Shown: piece after piece, positions 47,087 to 57,747 of the stretch
Position numbering within the stretch: position 1 is the stretch's first letter
Layout of the letters: every line of letters starts with the position of its first letter
Origin: Doryteuthis pealeii
Lineage: Eukaryota > Mollusca > Cephalopoda > Myopsida > Loliginidae
DNA: 64,000 bases
Direction of reading: 5' to 3'
Assembly: GCA_023376005.1 (NCBI GenBank)
Contig: CM042139.1
Span: forward strand, 135,006,245-135,070,244
Notes under the pieces: generated by a model
Database searches by the model: none
What the model was told of the DNA's origin: nothing
Seen by the model: only the letters and a program-made list of their open reading frames with translations
Made by a program: the position numbers and the translations under genes

Positions 47087-47440
47087 TCTAGTTCCAATAA
47101 TGAGCACTCTTTTTTTTATAAATATTTTAATTCTATTTTAGATATTAAAATCAAACTTATACATTTTTTAATATATCCGGTTAAAAAGGAAATTTAAACA
47201 TACATTGTACCCCTTTTAGCTTGAATTTGTAAACTCATATTTGATGTCTTACTCGCATTTAAGGATTCTGGTAAACAAAATGTTCAGGTTTTCCATTTTA
47301 TTTTTATCTGTGTCGTCAATGTGATGAGACTGAACTTGTATGGAGTTTTAGAAATGTATTTAAATTTCTAAAAGCCTTTTAAGTTTTTGTCGAAATTAAT
47401 TTATTACAGAATGACGGTTTATTGAGTTTTTCCTTCCTTT

Positions 47441-47445
<5 letters not shown>

Positions 47446-47508
<63 letters not shown>
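47446..47508. repeat. (TA)n microsatellite at the end of the Tc1-like relic
   Basis: Pure TA. The relic's terminal repeat (GTAGCGACTAAAATTAAGGA) starts at its last TA, so the element probably inserted at a TA within the array. Confidence 0.95.
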
Positions 47509-47511
<3 letters not shown>

Positions 47512-47562
47512 GCGACTAAAATTAAGGAACAGATATTCTAACTTTGATATCTCAAAAATATA

Positions 47563-47847
47563 TATATTTACCAACTCCTCCACACGAGCAGGATGTGACA
47601 CAAGGTCAATTTCTTAAGCGGAGTTTAACAGGTTTGAATTCAGAGTTTTACTTCTCCTAGACCGGTTGCCTAACCAACGTTAAAAAGCCCAGTCTTCCCT
47701 ACTATTTACCCATAGCTGGAAGGAGAGTAGGATTCATACCTTTCCCAAGGGTATTAGCGCTAAGTGAAATGCAATTGCCACGTCCAGGATTTGAACTCGT
47801 GCGACGTGTCCATTTCCCATGACTTTAACCATTACACCACGCGCTTC
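47563..47847 (-). repeat. SINE family A, full length, 12-bp target duplication in a Tc1-like relic
   Basis: CTCAAAAATATA is present at 47551-47562 and 47848-47859. On the minus strand: GGAAGCGCGTGGTGTAATGG, GTTAAAGTCATGG, B box GAGTTCAAATCCTGG, CATTTCACTTAGCGC, GGGAAAGGTATGAATCC and GACTGGGCTTTTTAACG. The 3' part follows with GAATTCAAACCTGTTAAACT, TTGTGTCACATCCTGC and GGAGGAGTTGGTAAATATA. This is the best reference sequence for family A in the window. Confidence 0.93.
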
Positions 47848-47994
47848 CTCAAAAATATAAGTCTGAATGGCTAAATGTAACAAAACGATCGTTCAGTTGG
47901 GCTTTAAATCATGAAGTTATTTGGAACGATACAAAAAGAATAAATTATCATTTACTTTTTATTGAAATATCAAGAGTCCAAAATTAAGGAATAA

Positions 47995-48999
47995 ACGATT
48001 TTTTTAATAAAGAATAATTGGACTACAAAAATCCAAGTCTTCACATCGGCTTCCACAATATTTCACTAACTTTCAACATTCATCAACTGTAATATTAACC
48101 CATTTTTCTCTGATATTTCTCATAGATCTTCGATAGTTGATGGATTCCTACCCATGACATTTTCTCTTAAAGTCTTCAATAAGTTTTCTATGGGATTCAT
48201 GTCAGGATTTTGAGCCGGCTAATCCAAAACGTTTATTCCCTGGTCGTTCAGATAGACAAGAACCTCATTTGCCTTGTGGCGGGGAGCATTATCCTGCATG
48301 AACGAAATATTTTCTCAGGATTTCGTAATATCTCTATATGTTCTTCAAGCATATTCTTGTACATAGCAGCTTTAAAACTATTATGTAAGCGTACAAGAAG
48401 TAATGTACACTAACTTAAACGCATGCCAAAAACTGTTATTCCACCTCCGCCAAACTTGACTGTCTTCTTTATGCACTTTGAACTCAACCTTTCACTAATT
48501 CGTCTTTTACATACTGTTTTCTATCAGAATCAAATAAATTAAATTTACTTTCATCGTTGAAAATTGTGCTGTACCACTGTTCTTCTGATCACAAGAGTCT
48601 GTTTACAGATTCCAGTCTTTCTGTCTTTTTAGTTTTTGCTTATGAACGTTTATTTCTGTGGACAAATTGTATAAAGCCATATTTGATGCAAGCGTCTAGA
48701 CACATAGAGAAACATTAATGTCATTTGAAATTTGTCGTGAAATTCATGCCGCAAATCGAAAACAATCATTCGATAATCGGTGTTGAACGATCCTGTCTTC
48801 TCTGACCGTTTTATCTTTCGTCTGCCTACTTTGTTTGGACTGATTAAACGATCAGTGTTTAGTACAATTTCAGAATTTTGCTCACAACACTTTTGGAACG
48901 TTTCATTTGTTCAGCAATCTAGTCAATTGTGTTATTATCATTTTGCAATTTAACAACATAAGGCCTGATAAACTTGTGAACATTTCGTCGGTTCGCCAT
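47995..48999 (-). pseudogene. Tc1-like transposase relic (DD34E)
   Basis: Read on the minus strand from ATG at 48999: M-A-N-R-R-N, then a helix-turn-helix-like stretch (N-T-I-D, stop, I-A-E-Q-M-K-R-S-K-S-V). The catalytic pieces follow: F-N-D-E-S-K-F (first Asp) near 48555-48535; F-G-G-G-G-I-T-V-F-G near 48455-48430; Q-D-N-A-P-R-H-K-A-N-E (second Asp) near 48296-48264; N-P-D-M-N-P-I-E-N-L near 48213-48184, whose Glu is 34 residues after the second Asp. These are the DD34E signature and spacing of the Tc1 group. Stops and frameshifts are numerous, so no functional enzyme is encoded. Some breaks may be assembly error, but the stop after N-T-I-D is present in both arms. Confidence 0.85.
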
Positions 49000-49040
49000 G
49001 TTGGAAAATGACTTAGTGATGATAAACAATCTTTATCTCG

Positions 49041-49044
<4 letters not shown>

Positions 49045-49086
<42 letters not shown>
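49045..49086. repeat. (TA)n microsatellite, clean copy
   Basis: Pure TA; its mirror is 18789-18828. Confidence 0.96.
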
Positions 49087-49089
<3 letters not shown>

Positions 49090-49726
49090 AAAATAGGTCT
49101 GGTTTCGATTCCAGCTGGAGGTAGTCTGCGAAGTCTAGCCACATTGAGTAGGTGATACGTCGAAACATGATGTCGATGACGAAATATATTTTCCCAGACC
49201 CTGGTAGAGCTCGCTGAAGGAAATTTAGCAGACGGTCACCGTTTACGTTTAAAAAGTAGCAAGGCTCTCCTATTAAACAAATATAAGCTCTCTGGCGTCC
49301 TTGACATATATACCTAAGTATGTATTTATAAGTTAAATTTTTACTCGTGCTTGTGGGTACTGATAATTGCCCAGTGGTTAAGAATTATGACTGATGGAAA
49401 TCGGTCGGGTTTCGATCTTGGCTGGTGGTAGGATGCAAAGTCTAGCCACACTGAGGAAACGTGCTACGCTTAAATACGGTGTCTGGTGATGACTAAATAA
49501 CTAAATATAAAGCCTGATAGAGCAATCTGAGAGTGATTTTAACTGACTTTCACCGCCAGCATAATAAAGCAATGATCGTCTGTTGTTTACAGATTTGATC
49601 TGTGTGGTGATCGTAAAATATATACACCGATGTATGTATTTATCAGTTAAAATACTGCTGCTTAATGGCAGTTGTCGACTACCGAGAGGTTAAGGAACCG
49701 GGTTGAAAAGTTAGTCGGGTTTCGCT
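49087..49726. other. Outer end of inverted repeat 2; short diverged tandem units
   Basis: No gene. CTAGCCACAYTGA occurs at about 49135, 49441 and 49753 (two inside the arm, one beyond it), each preceded by GGTTTCGAT or GGTTTCGCT. This suggests three diverged tRNA-headed repeat units about 310 bp apart. Confidence 0.45.
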
Positions 49727-49806
49727 CCTGGTCGGAGTTAGTTGCTGTGTCTAGCCACACTGATGAGACATGAAATGTCTGTGAATGACTTTATATACAT
49801 ATATGG

Positions 49807-49926
49807 ACTGCCATAAAAACTACATAGTTGAAACCTCCAGAATCCTGGAAACACATATTTATGAACATAAACGCAACATTAGATTCAGGATTCTGGAGGT
49901 TTCACCTATGTAGTTTTTATGGCAGT
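49807..49926. mobile_element. Fold-back element (41-bp arms)
   Basis: 49807-49847 pairs with 49886-49926 almost perfectly (ACTGCCATAAAAACTACATA against the reverse strand; one inserted base in one arm, AGTTGAAACC against AGGTGAAACC). The loop is 38 nt. The flanks ATATATG and TATACAT are also roughly complementary. It has the form of a small MITE or palindromic element; no family is recognised. Confidence 0.8.
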
Positions 49927-49929
49927 CTA

Positions 49930-50548
49930 TACATAGAATCATGTATACGCCTTCATCTGATTTTCTTTTCTCTTTTCTTTCTTTCTTTTTTTTTTGTAAG
50001 GAAAGGTCTTTAACACATTTATTTTACTGAGCGTATATCCGTATGGTCATATTTTATCAGTATTTTCTTCTTTTTTTTCTTTTTAAATTACTTACTTTAA
50101 AGCATGAGTTTAAAGTTTGATAAAAAAAATAACTGCCGCAGCGACTAGAAAATGGCGATAATTTAGAAAGAGATATATATGTTCAAACGTTAAAATGATG
50201 TAAATATCATTGACAATAAAAAAAATAAACGTTTCTGGGATTTTTAAATATTTTGGAAACCTTGTATATAACCAGTTTATATTAAATTCTATCAATTAAT
50301 TCCACAAAATTCGGATTATGTGCGTTATTTTCACATATTTCAATATTCATTCTTCAAATTTCAACACTTGATATTTGAATTTTTTAAAAAATTAACTATA
50401 CCTTTCTCAGTATCATTACAAATAACTTGCCTATTTAAAGCACAAGTGAACTTTTGGCATTCTACATTTAGTGAATGTTTCAGAATAATTTAAGTTATAT
50501 TTTTTGAGAAATCGAAATTTTGATTTTGGTTCATAATTTTGGACGGTA

Positions 50549-50550
<2 letters not shown>
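49930..50550. other. AT-rich stretch without a gene
   Basis: Homopolymer-rich; nothing recognised. Confidence 0.6.

Positions 50551-50594
<44 letters not shown>
50551..50594. repeat. (TA)n microsatellite
   Basis: Pure TA of 44 bp. Confidence 0.97.
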
Positions 50595-50597
<3 letters not shown>

Positions 50598-50752
50598 CTA
50601 TAATAATAAGTTGAGTTCACGGCAGCTGGCCACCGTATCCATGTTCCCGCTACCTTTACTTATATGTGAATACTCTATACATGATAGTGTGCACTATTTA
50701 CTTATAAATATACCATTATCTCTATAATATCAATATTACTATATATATATAT

Positions 50753-50935
50753 GGAAGCGCAGTTCGAGTTCGATTCCTAGACGAAGCTGTTCGCATTTCA
50801 CATAGCGCTAATACCCTTCGGAAAGGTATGAATCCATATATTATCCCCCCAGCTATGGGTTAAATAGTAGGACAGACTGGGTTCTTTAACCTTGGGAAGG
50901 TAACAAGTCTAGGCGAGGGATAACTCTGAATTCAA
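50753..50935 (+). repeat. SINE family A copy with internal head deletion and missing 3' end
   Basis: It starts GGAAGCGC right after a TA run, jumps to the B box (CGAGTTCGATTCCTAGACG), lacks the A-box segment, keeps CATTTCACATAGCGCTAATA and CTGGGTTCTTTAACCTTGG, and stops after GAATTCAAA. Confidence 0.82.
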
Positions 50936-51115
50936 AATTCCTGAGGTCAGTCGTTGATCGGGTTCGTGGCATTCCTTGATGCACCAATTCTTTCCTATTG
51001 ACTGTGCCAAAAAGTGTGGAATGGTCCTACACCAGCCTACACCAAATTAAACAAATCACTGTGTTGGTTGTTCACTGGATGGACACTCATGCGTCGAAAA
51101 TCGACGAGAGAGTCC

Positions 51116-51117
<2 letters not shown>

Positions 51118-51165
<48 letters not shown>
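51118..51165. repeat. (TA)n microsatellite
   Basis: Pure TA of 48 bp. Confidence 0.97.
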
Positions 51166-51894
51166 TAAAGCTGAGATAAACACCTTTCATTTCCCTAAGG
51201 TTTTTTTCTATTCATGTTATTGACACAAAATTTATACTAAAATATTCCTTGGTTTCAGGACTACTTAATGTTTGAAAAAATTCCACTTTAATTGGTTTTA
51301 ATTAGTCGTAATTAGCAATTAAGTCAAAAACTGACCAGTCGGTCACTGAGTAAGAGTGAGAGTGAAAACGAGAGTTATTGTGTTAGAGACATTTAACTGT
51401 GTTAAAAGTAATTTTAAGATGGGGGAAGTGAGCGGTCTGTGGCATAACCCATGTGGAGCAGTAGTGGGCTTGCCCTTTCAAGCCAGCCTCCTCTCCAGTA
51501 GACATATAAAGGATATTTTTGCTGCGACGTCGGGGAAGGGGGAGGCAGATTCTAACGAGTGACTTATGCGTAGCTAAATCTGTCTTGTTCGGGCAAGATT
51601 TTTTTGTTTTGGTAAAAGAGTTTGTAGCTCGTTACTACTGTTTATTGGAATCTGTGTTGGTCGGGCTAAAATTTATTTTGCGATAGAGTTTTTAACGCAT
51701 AACTACACTGTAGTCAAATTTTGTGTTTAACTCTGTTGTGCGAGCCATGTTTTTTTTTTTTGTTTTTTTTTTTCTTGTTTATTCTTTTCCCTAAAAAACG
51801 CTATGCTGTGTTTGCTGCAAATCCAACCCGTGCTACTTAACTCCTTAGCTGTTTAAGGTGTTTGTCACAAGTAGTTAAGTAGTTAATGTGATAT
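51166..51894. other. Stretch without a gene
   Basis: Only short frames; a T-rich run lies at 51749-51770. Nothing recognised. Confidence 0.5.
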
Positions 51895-53045
51895 GAAAGT
51901 GATATTTCACCCCCCCCCATGTCTTTACTCGACAAGTAAATGTAAATATTTTCTATTTGATTTTGTTAAATGATATATTTTTATTTTCGAAACTCGGTCA
52001 TATTTACTTAAAATATTTTTTACAGTTGTTTTGAATAAGATACAAAAACATTTTAAATGGGGGTGGGTAAAATATTTGCATTTACTTGTTGATAAAAAAA
52101 ATCTGGGGGTGGGTTACTTCTATCGGCTTCAAACCACTAAAATATATTAGTCGATAAAAACGCTTTCAAACCGCTAAAAAAAATTAAATTTGGGGGTGGT
52201 AACATATTTACTTGTCGAGGAAACTTGGTGGGAGGTCGCTTAAATAATCAGTTTATTATCCCATCAACGTTTCTTAAAAAAACGCCTTTAAATAACTAGG
52301 GAGTCCACACGTTGAATTTTCATCAGGCACAACTTAGTGTTTTAGGGCAGTAGGCCAGGGCGCATTTATTTGATGTACACCTTTTTTGTCTAAGTCAAAA
52401 AGTAGTAACATGAGGATGAGTTAAAAAATGCAAAATATTACACATGTAATTTATTTTTAATACATTCTATACTAGGCACTGCAAAATATCCCTATTTTTC
52501 AAAACACATCTATCCACCCCCACCGATTGAATAAAAATTTACAAAGATCTGGGAATTATCCAATTTTAATGAAATTTTCAATGTTGATTTATCAATGAAT
52601 GGATTTTATAATGCATCAGTTATTTTATTTCGAAACATTGATTTTTTTTTCATATCATTCAATTTTGACCCCTCCCCTTAAATATTTTGGGTGATGTAAA
52701 ATATTGGTGGGGTTATATACGGTGCTATTGGAAGAATTGCGTCCCGGTCTCCCGCTTTAAAGAAGTCTAGGCGGTGATAGAACAATCCCACCTACGGATG
52801 TGGTGCCTACTGAAAAAAAAACAGCGCTTAAAGTGTTTTTTTTTTCTGAAAAGTTAATGCGATATTTTACTCACTTCAGTCTTTTTCCGACAAGTAAATG
52901 TAAATATTTAAACCCTCCTCCTTCTTTAAAATACTTTAAGAAAAATATTTACATTTACTTGTCGATAAATATATGGCTTAATTTAACGCATTAAAACCAC
53001 TAAAAAATAATTTGTCTATAAAAATGCCTTCACTCTGCTAAGGTC
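51895..53045. repeat. Two diverged copies of a repeat with inverted 22-bp motifs
   Basis: CGACAAGTAAATGTAAATAT starts at 51930 and 52888. Its reverse complement follows at 52070-52092 (two mismatches) and at 52943-52964 (perfect over 22 bp, 33-nt loop). Both copies are preceded by TGATATTTCAC- or CGATATTTTAC-like sequence. Both are followed by variants of GATAAAAACGC, TTCAAACCGCTAAAA. A further trace is ACATATTTACTTGTCGAGG at 52202. G-rich GGGGGTGGG tracts lie in the first copy. Confidence 0.7.
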
Positions 53046-53702
53046 TTTTTTTTTCAGATTTTGATTTTATTTTACCATGTTCATTTCCAGCAAACAAAAA
53101 AAAAATATTTAGATATGCTTTTTTATTTTAACTAAAAACAAGACATTAATCAAACATAAATAAAAGAAAATCTGAAGACTTAAATATTCGTTTATATTTC
53201 AATAAAAAATGTCAGGCCATTAAAAATTTTTAAATATTTGATTTTATGGTATCGCAATTCGACAATAGGTACGATCAAAATACGTCTCGTGATCAGTTTA
53301 GGCCATATTGAAGGAAGAAACGCAATTCGCTTTTCATGATAACTTGGGTTTTTTTGGGGGGTTTTTTTACAGTTTATAATACAAAACAAAAATCCAATTC
53401 GATCCTTCCAAATTATCGAATATTGTATCATTAATATTTTCATTTACTTATACTTTTAAGAACATAAGTATTTACTTTTTTTTAAATTATGCAGGCATAT
53501 TTCTTTTTTTATTAAATTAGTTTACTCTTAATCCTACATATTCCTTTTCTTTTTGGTGTTTCTGCCGCGACTCTTATATCCGTATTAATTCCTAATTTAA
53601 GCACGCTGTGTTTTTTTTGTTTTTTTTAAGAAAAATAAAAGCTGACGTCGCCTCTTTTTATTTGCTCCCAGTAATTTTTAAAAAAAAGTAAAGTCGTCTT
53701 CC
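53046..53702. other. AT- and homopolymer-rich stretch without a gene
   Basis: Nothing recognised; an 83-codon frame on the minus strand (53192-53443) has no family features. Confidence 0.5.
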
Positions 53703-53942
53703 TGAAGTCTGTATCAGCCAGACAGCAAGGGAGTCTATCCTCTTTTCACAAGCGCTAGACCAAGGAGATTGTTTTCTTTGCAACTGAGTTGGAGCGCCAC
53801 ACCTACCTCCTCACTTCACCATACAGATCCCTGAGCTACTCATATTCTGAGTTGGCGAGGGCCAGTATCGAATCAGGAACCGTGAGGCTTCTAGCCGAAT
53901 ACTCTACCAGAGTCTGCTGTAAATAAATGAGAACAATCATTT
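53703..53942 (-). repeat. SINE family C copy
   Basis: On the minus strand: tRNA-like head CTCTGGTAGAGTATTCGGCT, B-box region CACGGTTCCTGATTCGATAC, CGCCAACTCAGAATATGAGT, GGTAGGTGTGGCGCTCCAAC, GGTCTAGCGCTTGTGAAAAG and TGCTGTCTGGCTGATACAGA. Confidence 0.85.
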
Positions 53943-54067
53943 GTAAAAAAAAAAAAATTGAATATATAAAAATTCGGAAAACATGTCTGGTTTAACATGA
54001 TTAGTAAACTTGCTTTTTTTTAATAATCTAAATCAGAGAATTATTTCTGATCAACTTATTTGCGAAA

Positions 54068-54117
54068 CTCTATCCGAATACTCTACCGTACTCTGTAAAT
54101 AAATGAGAACAATCGTT
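54068..54117 (-). repeat. Extra copy of the SINE C head region
   Basis: TATCCGAATACTCTACCGTA with CTGTAAATAAATGAGAACAA repeats 53893-53942 (TAGCCGAATACTCTACCAGA, CTGTAAATAAATGAGAACAA). It includes the same host flank, so it looks like a local duplication and not a new insertion. Confidence 0.7.
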
Positions 54118-54155
54118 GCCATAGTTGTATTATTGTTACTGTACGACTGCACCAC

Positions 54156-54515
54156 TTGGATACTAACATAGCGCCTAGAGAATACGCTAGATGGGAACTG
54201 CTCAAGAATACAGTATGTAATTTTATACAAGTTATGGAAGCAACACCCCACAAGAAAGTAGCTATATGTCCACTTGCCACTTATCACAAAAACCATCCGT
54301 GTAAGATGAACAAGACATGCTGGACACTGCTGGAGGATTTAGGAAAACTCTTAAGAGACATTTTTCTATGGAAACCAGCACACAGATACGCCAGTGTGGA
54401 CATGTGAGCAAAGATATACATTTACCAACTCTGCGCAGACACTTAATGCTGTACAGAGGACCTTCTGAGAGCAATGAATAATACAGTAAGGTAGGCGAGA
54501 GATTGTCATAGATAT
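54156..54515 (+). pseudogene. LINE C-terminal remnant
   Basis: Homologous to 9146-8960. An 83-codon open part contains A-T-P-H-K-K, N-K-T-C-W-T-L-L-E-D, L-R-D-I-F-L-W-K-P-A-H and ends at a TGA (54405-54407). The reading then continues in the same sequence as I-Y-I-Y-Q-L-C-A-D-T, stop, C-C-T-E-D-L-L-R-A-M-N-N. The W-K-P-x-H, Y-x-x-Q-L, E-D-L-x-x-A-M-N order is shared with the 8960 copy. No tandem tail follows, and several stops show it is dead. Confidence 0.65.
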
Positions 54516-54729
54516 CCACGATTGAAATCTTAATTACCTGTAATTAGAAATTAACTAAGTGAAACTTCCCTTGTTTTTTCCTTTGGTCAAATGAAAATGT
54601 TTACTCCAGTTTAAATAACTTATTTGCACAGTTTGGGAAAACTTTAAATTAATGAAATTATTTTATCATGTGATTTTTTCCAACAATCTAACCCGGGCTC
54701 AATGGATGACCCAACGGGTCACGTTTTTT

Positions 54730-54731
<2 letters not shown>

Positions 54732-54769
<38 letters not shown>
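54732..54769. repeat. (TA)n microsatellite, left half
   Basis: Pure TA ending directly at the 5' end of the Helitron; the right half resumes at 55414. Confidence 0.95.
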
Positions 54770-54772
<3 letters not shown>

Positions 54773-55412
54773 TCTTATTATAATGGAGATTGTGTGTTTT
54801 TCTGTCTGTAACCGAAACTATATTACTACTCAAGTCACAACTCCCTTAATTATTTACGTCAAATTCTCCATGATTTAATTCTTTTAAACCTTCAGTTATT
54901 AATAAAAATTGTTTTACATTATTAATACTGTTGACCATATCTACGTACTAATAACATGAAATTGTATTTATATATACAACAAAATAGCGGTTTACAGTTT
55001 GAACAAGAAGGCTAATTTGCATATTGATATTTAAAATTTTATTTTAATAAATATGTGCTTGGTATTATTGATTTCTAATTGTTTGGTTTTATCTTAAGAA
55101 ATATAAACAAAAATCTCGTGGATAAATCTTAAAAGAAATTTATTTACAAGAAGAAATAACTGTAATATTATCCTTTACTTCCTATTTTAACTAAATAGTT
55201 AAATTAGGAAAATTTACCAATGAAAGAGGGGAGTAATGGAAAATGATGGAATAGTCAGTTTCAAAGTTGTTCTATTTTTTGATTATACCCCCTCTGTTGC
55301 AGATCTTTTTATCTGCATTCTTAGTCAGTTTAATTAGCCTTTCTAATTTAATATGATATTTTATTATATCAAAACTTAAATACTTGCACCCGGAGGGTGC
55401 ATATATTTGCTA

Positions 55413-55413
<1 letters not shown>
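54770..55413 (+). mobile_element. Non-autonomous Helitron, 644 bp, complete-looking ends
   Basis: The 5' end is TCTTCTTATTATAATGG (Helitrons begin with TC). The 3' end is a perfect hairpin GCACCC-GGA-GGGTGC at 55386-55400, then nine bases (ATATATTTG), then CTAG at 55410-55413, followed by T. This is the canonical hairpin plus CTRR end. The element lies between two TA halves, matching insertion between A and T without target duplication. No replication-initiator or helicase frame is present. Relatives are 3499-3620 and 44557-45300. Confidence 0.82.

Positions 55414-55471
<58 letters not shown>
55414..55471. repeat. (TA)n microsatellite, right half
   Basis: Pure TA of 58 bp starting immediately after the Helitron CTAG. 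Confidence 0.96.
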
Positions 55472-55474
<3 letters not shown>

Positions 55475-57063
55475 TCTGTGTCTGTGTGGGTGAATGTTAT
55501 TAAGAAATATTTATTTTGAAAAAGGCTTAATAATATTGTAGTATTTTTCAGCTTTTTCTTATGTCTAATGTCAATGTATTAGCACCAGATTTCAGCCTTT
55601 AACCTTATTTAAATCCATAAATGAGAATGCTGATTTTCTAAGCAATGTTTTTCGAGTTGAAATATTGACACAAATCAGGTATCTATGTTTAGATTGGAGC
55701 TGTGCAAAACTGCTTAAATATTAAAATGCTGTATCTTTTTTCCTATATTTTTTCTTTCACAATTTCTATTAACTGTTGATCAAATATATCCCATTTTGTA
55801 TATCATGAATTTCTAATGATATTAATAGCTTTATTAAGTCGTAAAATATCTTGAAATATTTTAATTGTCTCCCGGCGTACATTCTGAAAATAAATATAAT
55901 ACTAATTTTGCAATCGTTTTACGTTAATTCTTTAATTCTTCATCTACAACTAGATTTCTATCAATATTCATCAAAAAATTTCCTTCATTACTTTATTGAC
56001 CAAATAGAAAATCCCTTATGCATTGAAAATTATTAAACAGAACTATGTAGAAATAACAATGTTCAGTTTTAGACACAATAAAAAAAATCATCTTAATTAT
56101 TCAGCATGTGTTAAAACAAAAGGCTGAAGGTTTCTTGTGTTTAGTCGGAGGTTGATCACAAGTTGGATGTGGAAGGAGAAATGAAAAAGTACAGACAGAC
56201 ACACAGACAGACACACAGACAGACAGACAGACAGAGACAGAGTGAAAAAAAACAGAGAGCGATGCGGGGAGCGTGAGAAAGAGTGATTCCACAGTAAATA
56301 CTATTATTCACCCAATCACAAAATAGAATGAGCAAGTTTAAATAGATTAAGCACTATGATGTATGATATTCGCAAATACTGAAGAAGAGCTAACTTGAAG
56401 TGCAACGTATTTGTATATTTAATCGTAATTCTGTTTCCAGTTTACTCTTTATTCATTTCGCTATTCCGTTTTCTACTCTAGTGACTATTCAATATTCGAC
56501 GTTTCTTTCGTGGCTATCTCAATATGTCATCAGGTTTTATTTTAAAAGCTCGTACGAGCAAGAGAAAAATAAACGAAGATATAATGTATAGAACTAATAG
56601 GCATAACCGAAGGAATGAATCATTTAAACGACGTGTTATGCAATTTTTAGTTATTATTTTTTACATGTAAATAGGAGCTTTCTTTTTAGCAACGGATGTG
56701 ATTTAATGTGTTTATATTATAAAATGTTTGTCTCTCGTTTTCTAGCATTTATCTTTAAGCTAAATGCTAGTGATACATGTCTTACAAAAACGTTTACATA
56801 TTTAATATATCAGAGAAAAAGAGAAATATCTTTTTTACAAATAATCGTCTTTTTTATTTTATAATTTGTTTTGAATGCAGAATTTTTTTTCCTTTTCAAT
56901 GATTTCAAATAAATAAACTGAAAGATATTGCTGTAAGTGGTAAATGTATTAGTCTCTTAAGAATTTCTTTTACCGATCTGGATACAGAATATTCTTATAC
57001 CGAGATGAGTTCTAAGAAAAGATAACAGAATCTACTAAGCCTTGCTTAACGTTCTATCAGATA
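55472..57063. other. AT-rich stretch without a gene; GACA-rich array at 56191-56240
   Basis: A CAGACACA/CAGA compound microsatellite occupies 56191-56240. No open frame with family features, no RNA gene and no shared repeat is recognised. Confidence 0.6.
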
Positions 57064-57360
57064 GGATTGTAGAATACACCGGCTGCACCTCTACAGATGG
57101 GTAAGGACCTCTCCCACCCCCCACCCCAATGTGGTCACCAGTTGGCTGTAGAGGTTATAGGATTTGGTGTATTACGGTATGTAAGGAAATGAAGAGAGAA
57201 TAACAAACACAACTTGTTAGCCGTATAGATCGAGACTTTATTGATAAGACCGTTAAGTCTGAACGCTAGAGTCAAGACGCTCAGAAATTTGTATTTATTT
57301 AATTTTAATTTTGATTTAATTTAAATGCCCACAAGTTACAGTCGGTGTATTTTACAATCC
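57064..57360. mobile_element. MITE-like element with 22-bp terminal inverted repeats
   Basis: GGATTGTAGAATACACCGGC at 57064 (22 bp to 57085) matches the reverse complement of 57339-57360 at 20 of 22 positions. It is about 297 bp with no coding capacity. The left end and the sequence flanking the right end are also found together at 2594-2770, so the relation between element and flank is unresolved. Confidence 0.7.
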
Positions 57361-57560
57361 GTGATACCTGATAACAGGATTTTGGTGGCTAAACGGTCTG
57401 TGACTTGAGTAGTAATGCAACACTTTACTTTGGAACTTACACGTGCTAGATGGGCGGTTGAAGATGCTCGATCCGATCAATCGGCTGATATAATTGTCCT
57501 AACCGTATTATTCAAATTATTCTTATGGCTAATGCCCAACACATTTAATCGCATAGGTTC
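57361..57560 (+). repeat. Dispersed repeat shared with 2660-2830
   Basis: GGTGGCTAAACGGTCTG, ATGCAACACTTTACTTTGG and GGGCGGTTGAAGATGC correspond to the block at 2690-2760; the remainder is weak. Confidence 0.55.
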
Positions 57561-57747
57561 TTGAATGCAGTGGCTGAGGGTCAACCATCAGTATTTATTG
57601 ATACACATGAAATCAAAGAAATCATATATATGAAAAAAAAGAATGGTCATTTAATAATCCACAAGGGTTGATATGCCGTAATCATGTATTAAAGCTAACC
57701 TAGCAAACAGAATACTAATGCACACAAAATATATGTGTATATATTTT

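Larger units (their letters stand above)
47509..49000 (-). mobile_element. Tc1-like DNA transposon relic with inserted SINE (clean copy)
   Basis: AAAATTAAGGAA occurs at 47518-47529 in the outer terminal repeat and again at 47980-47991 inside. This is a direct-repeat arrangement like the transposase-binding repeats of many Tc1 elements. The transposase relic lies between about 47995 and 48999 on the minus strand. A SINE splits the terminal region (47563-47847). On the far side only about 50 bp separate the start codon from the next TA array (49045), and no matching terminal repeat is visible there, so the 5' end is lost. Confidence 0.8.

Noticed and set aside
54051..54519. Minus-strand frames of 65-85 codons
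   Set aside because: Antisense shadows of the LINE remnant at 54156-54515.
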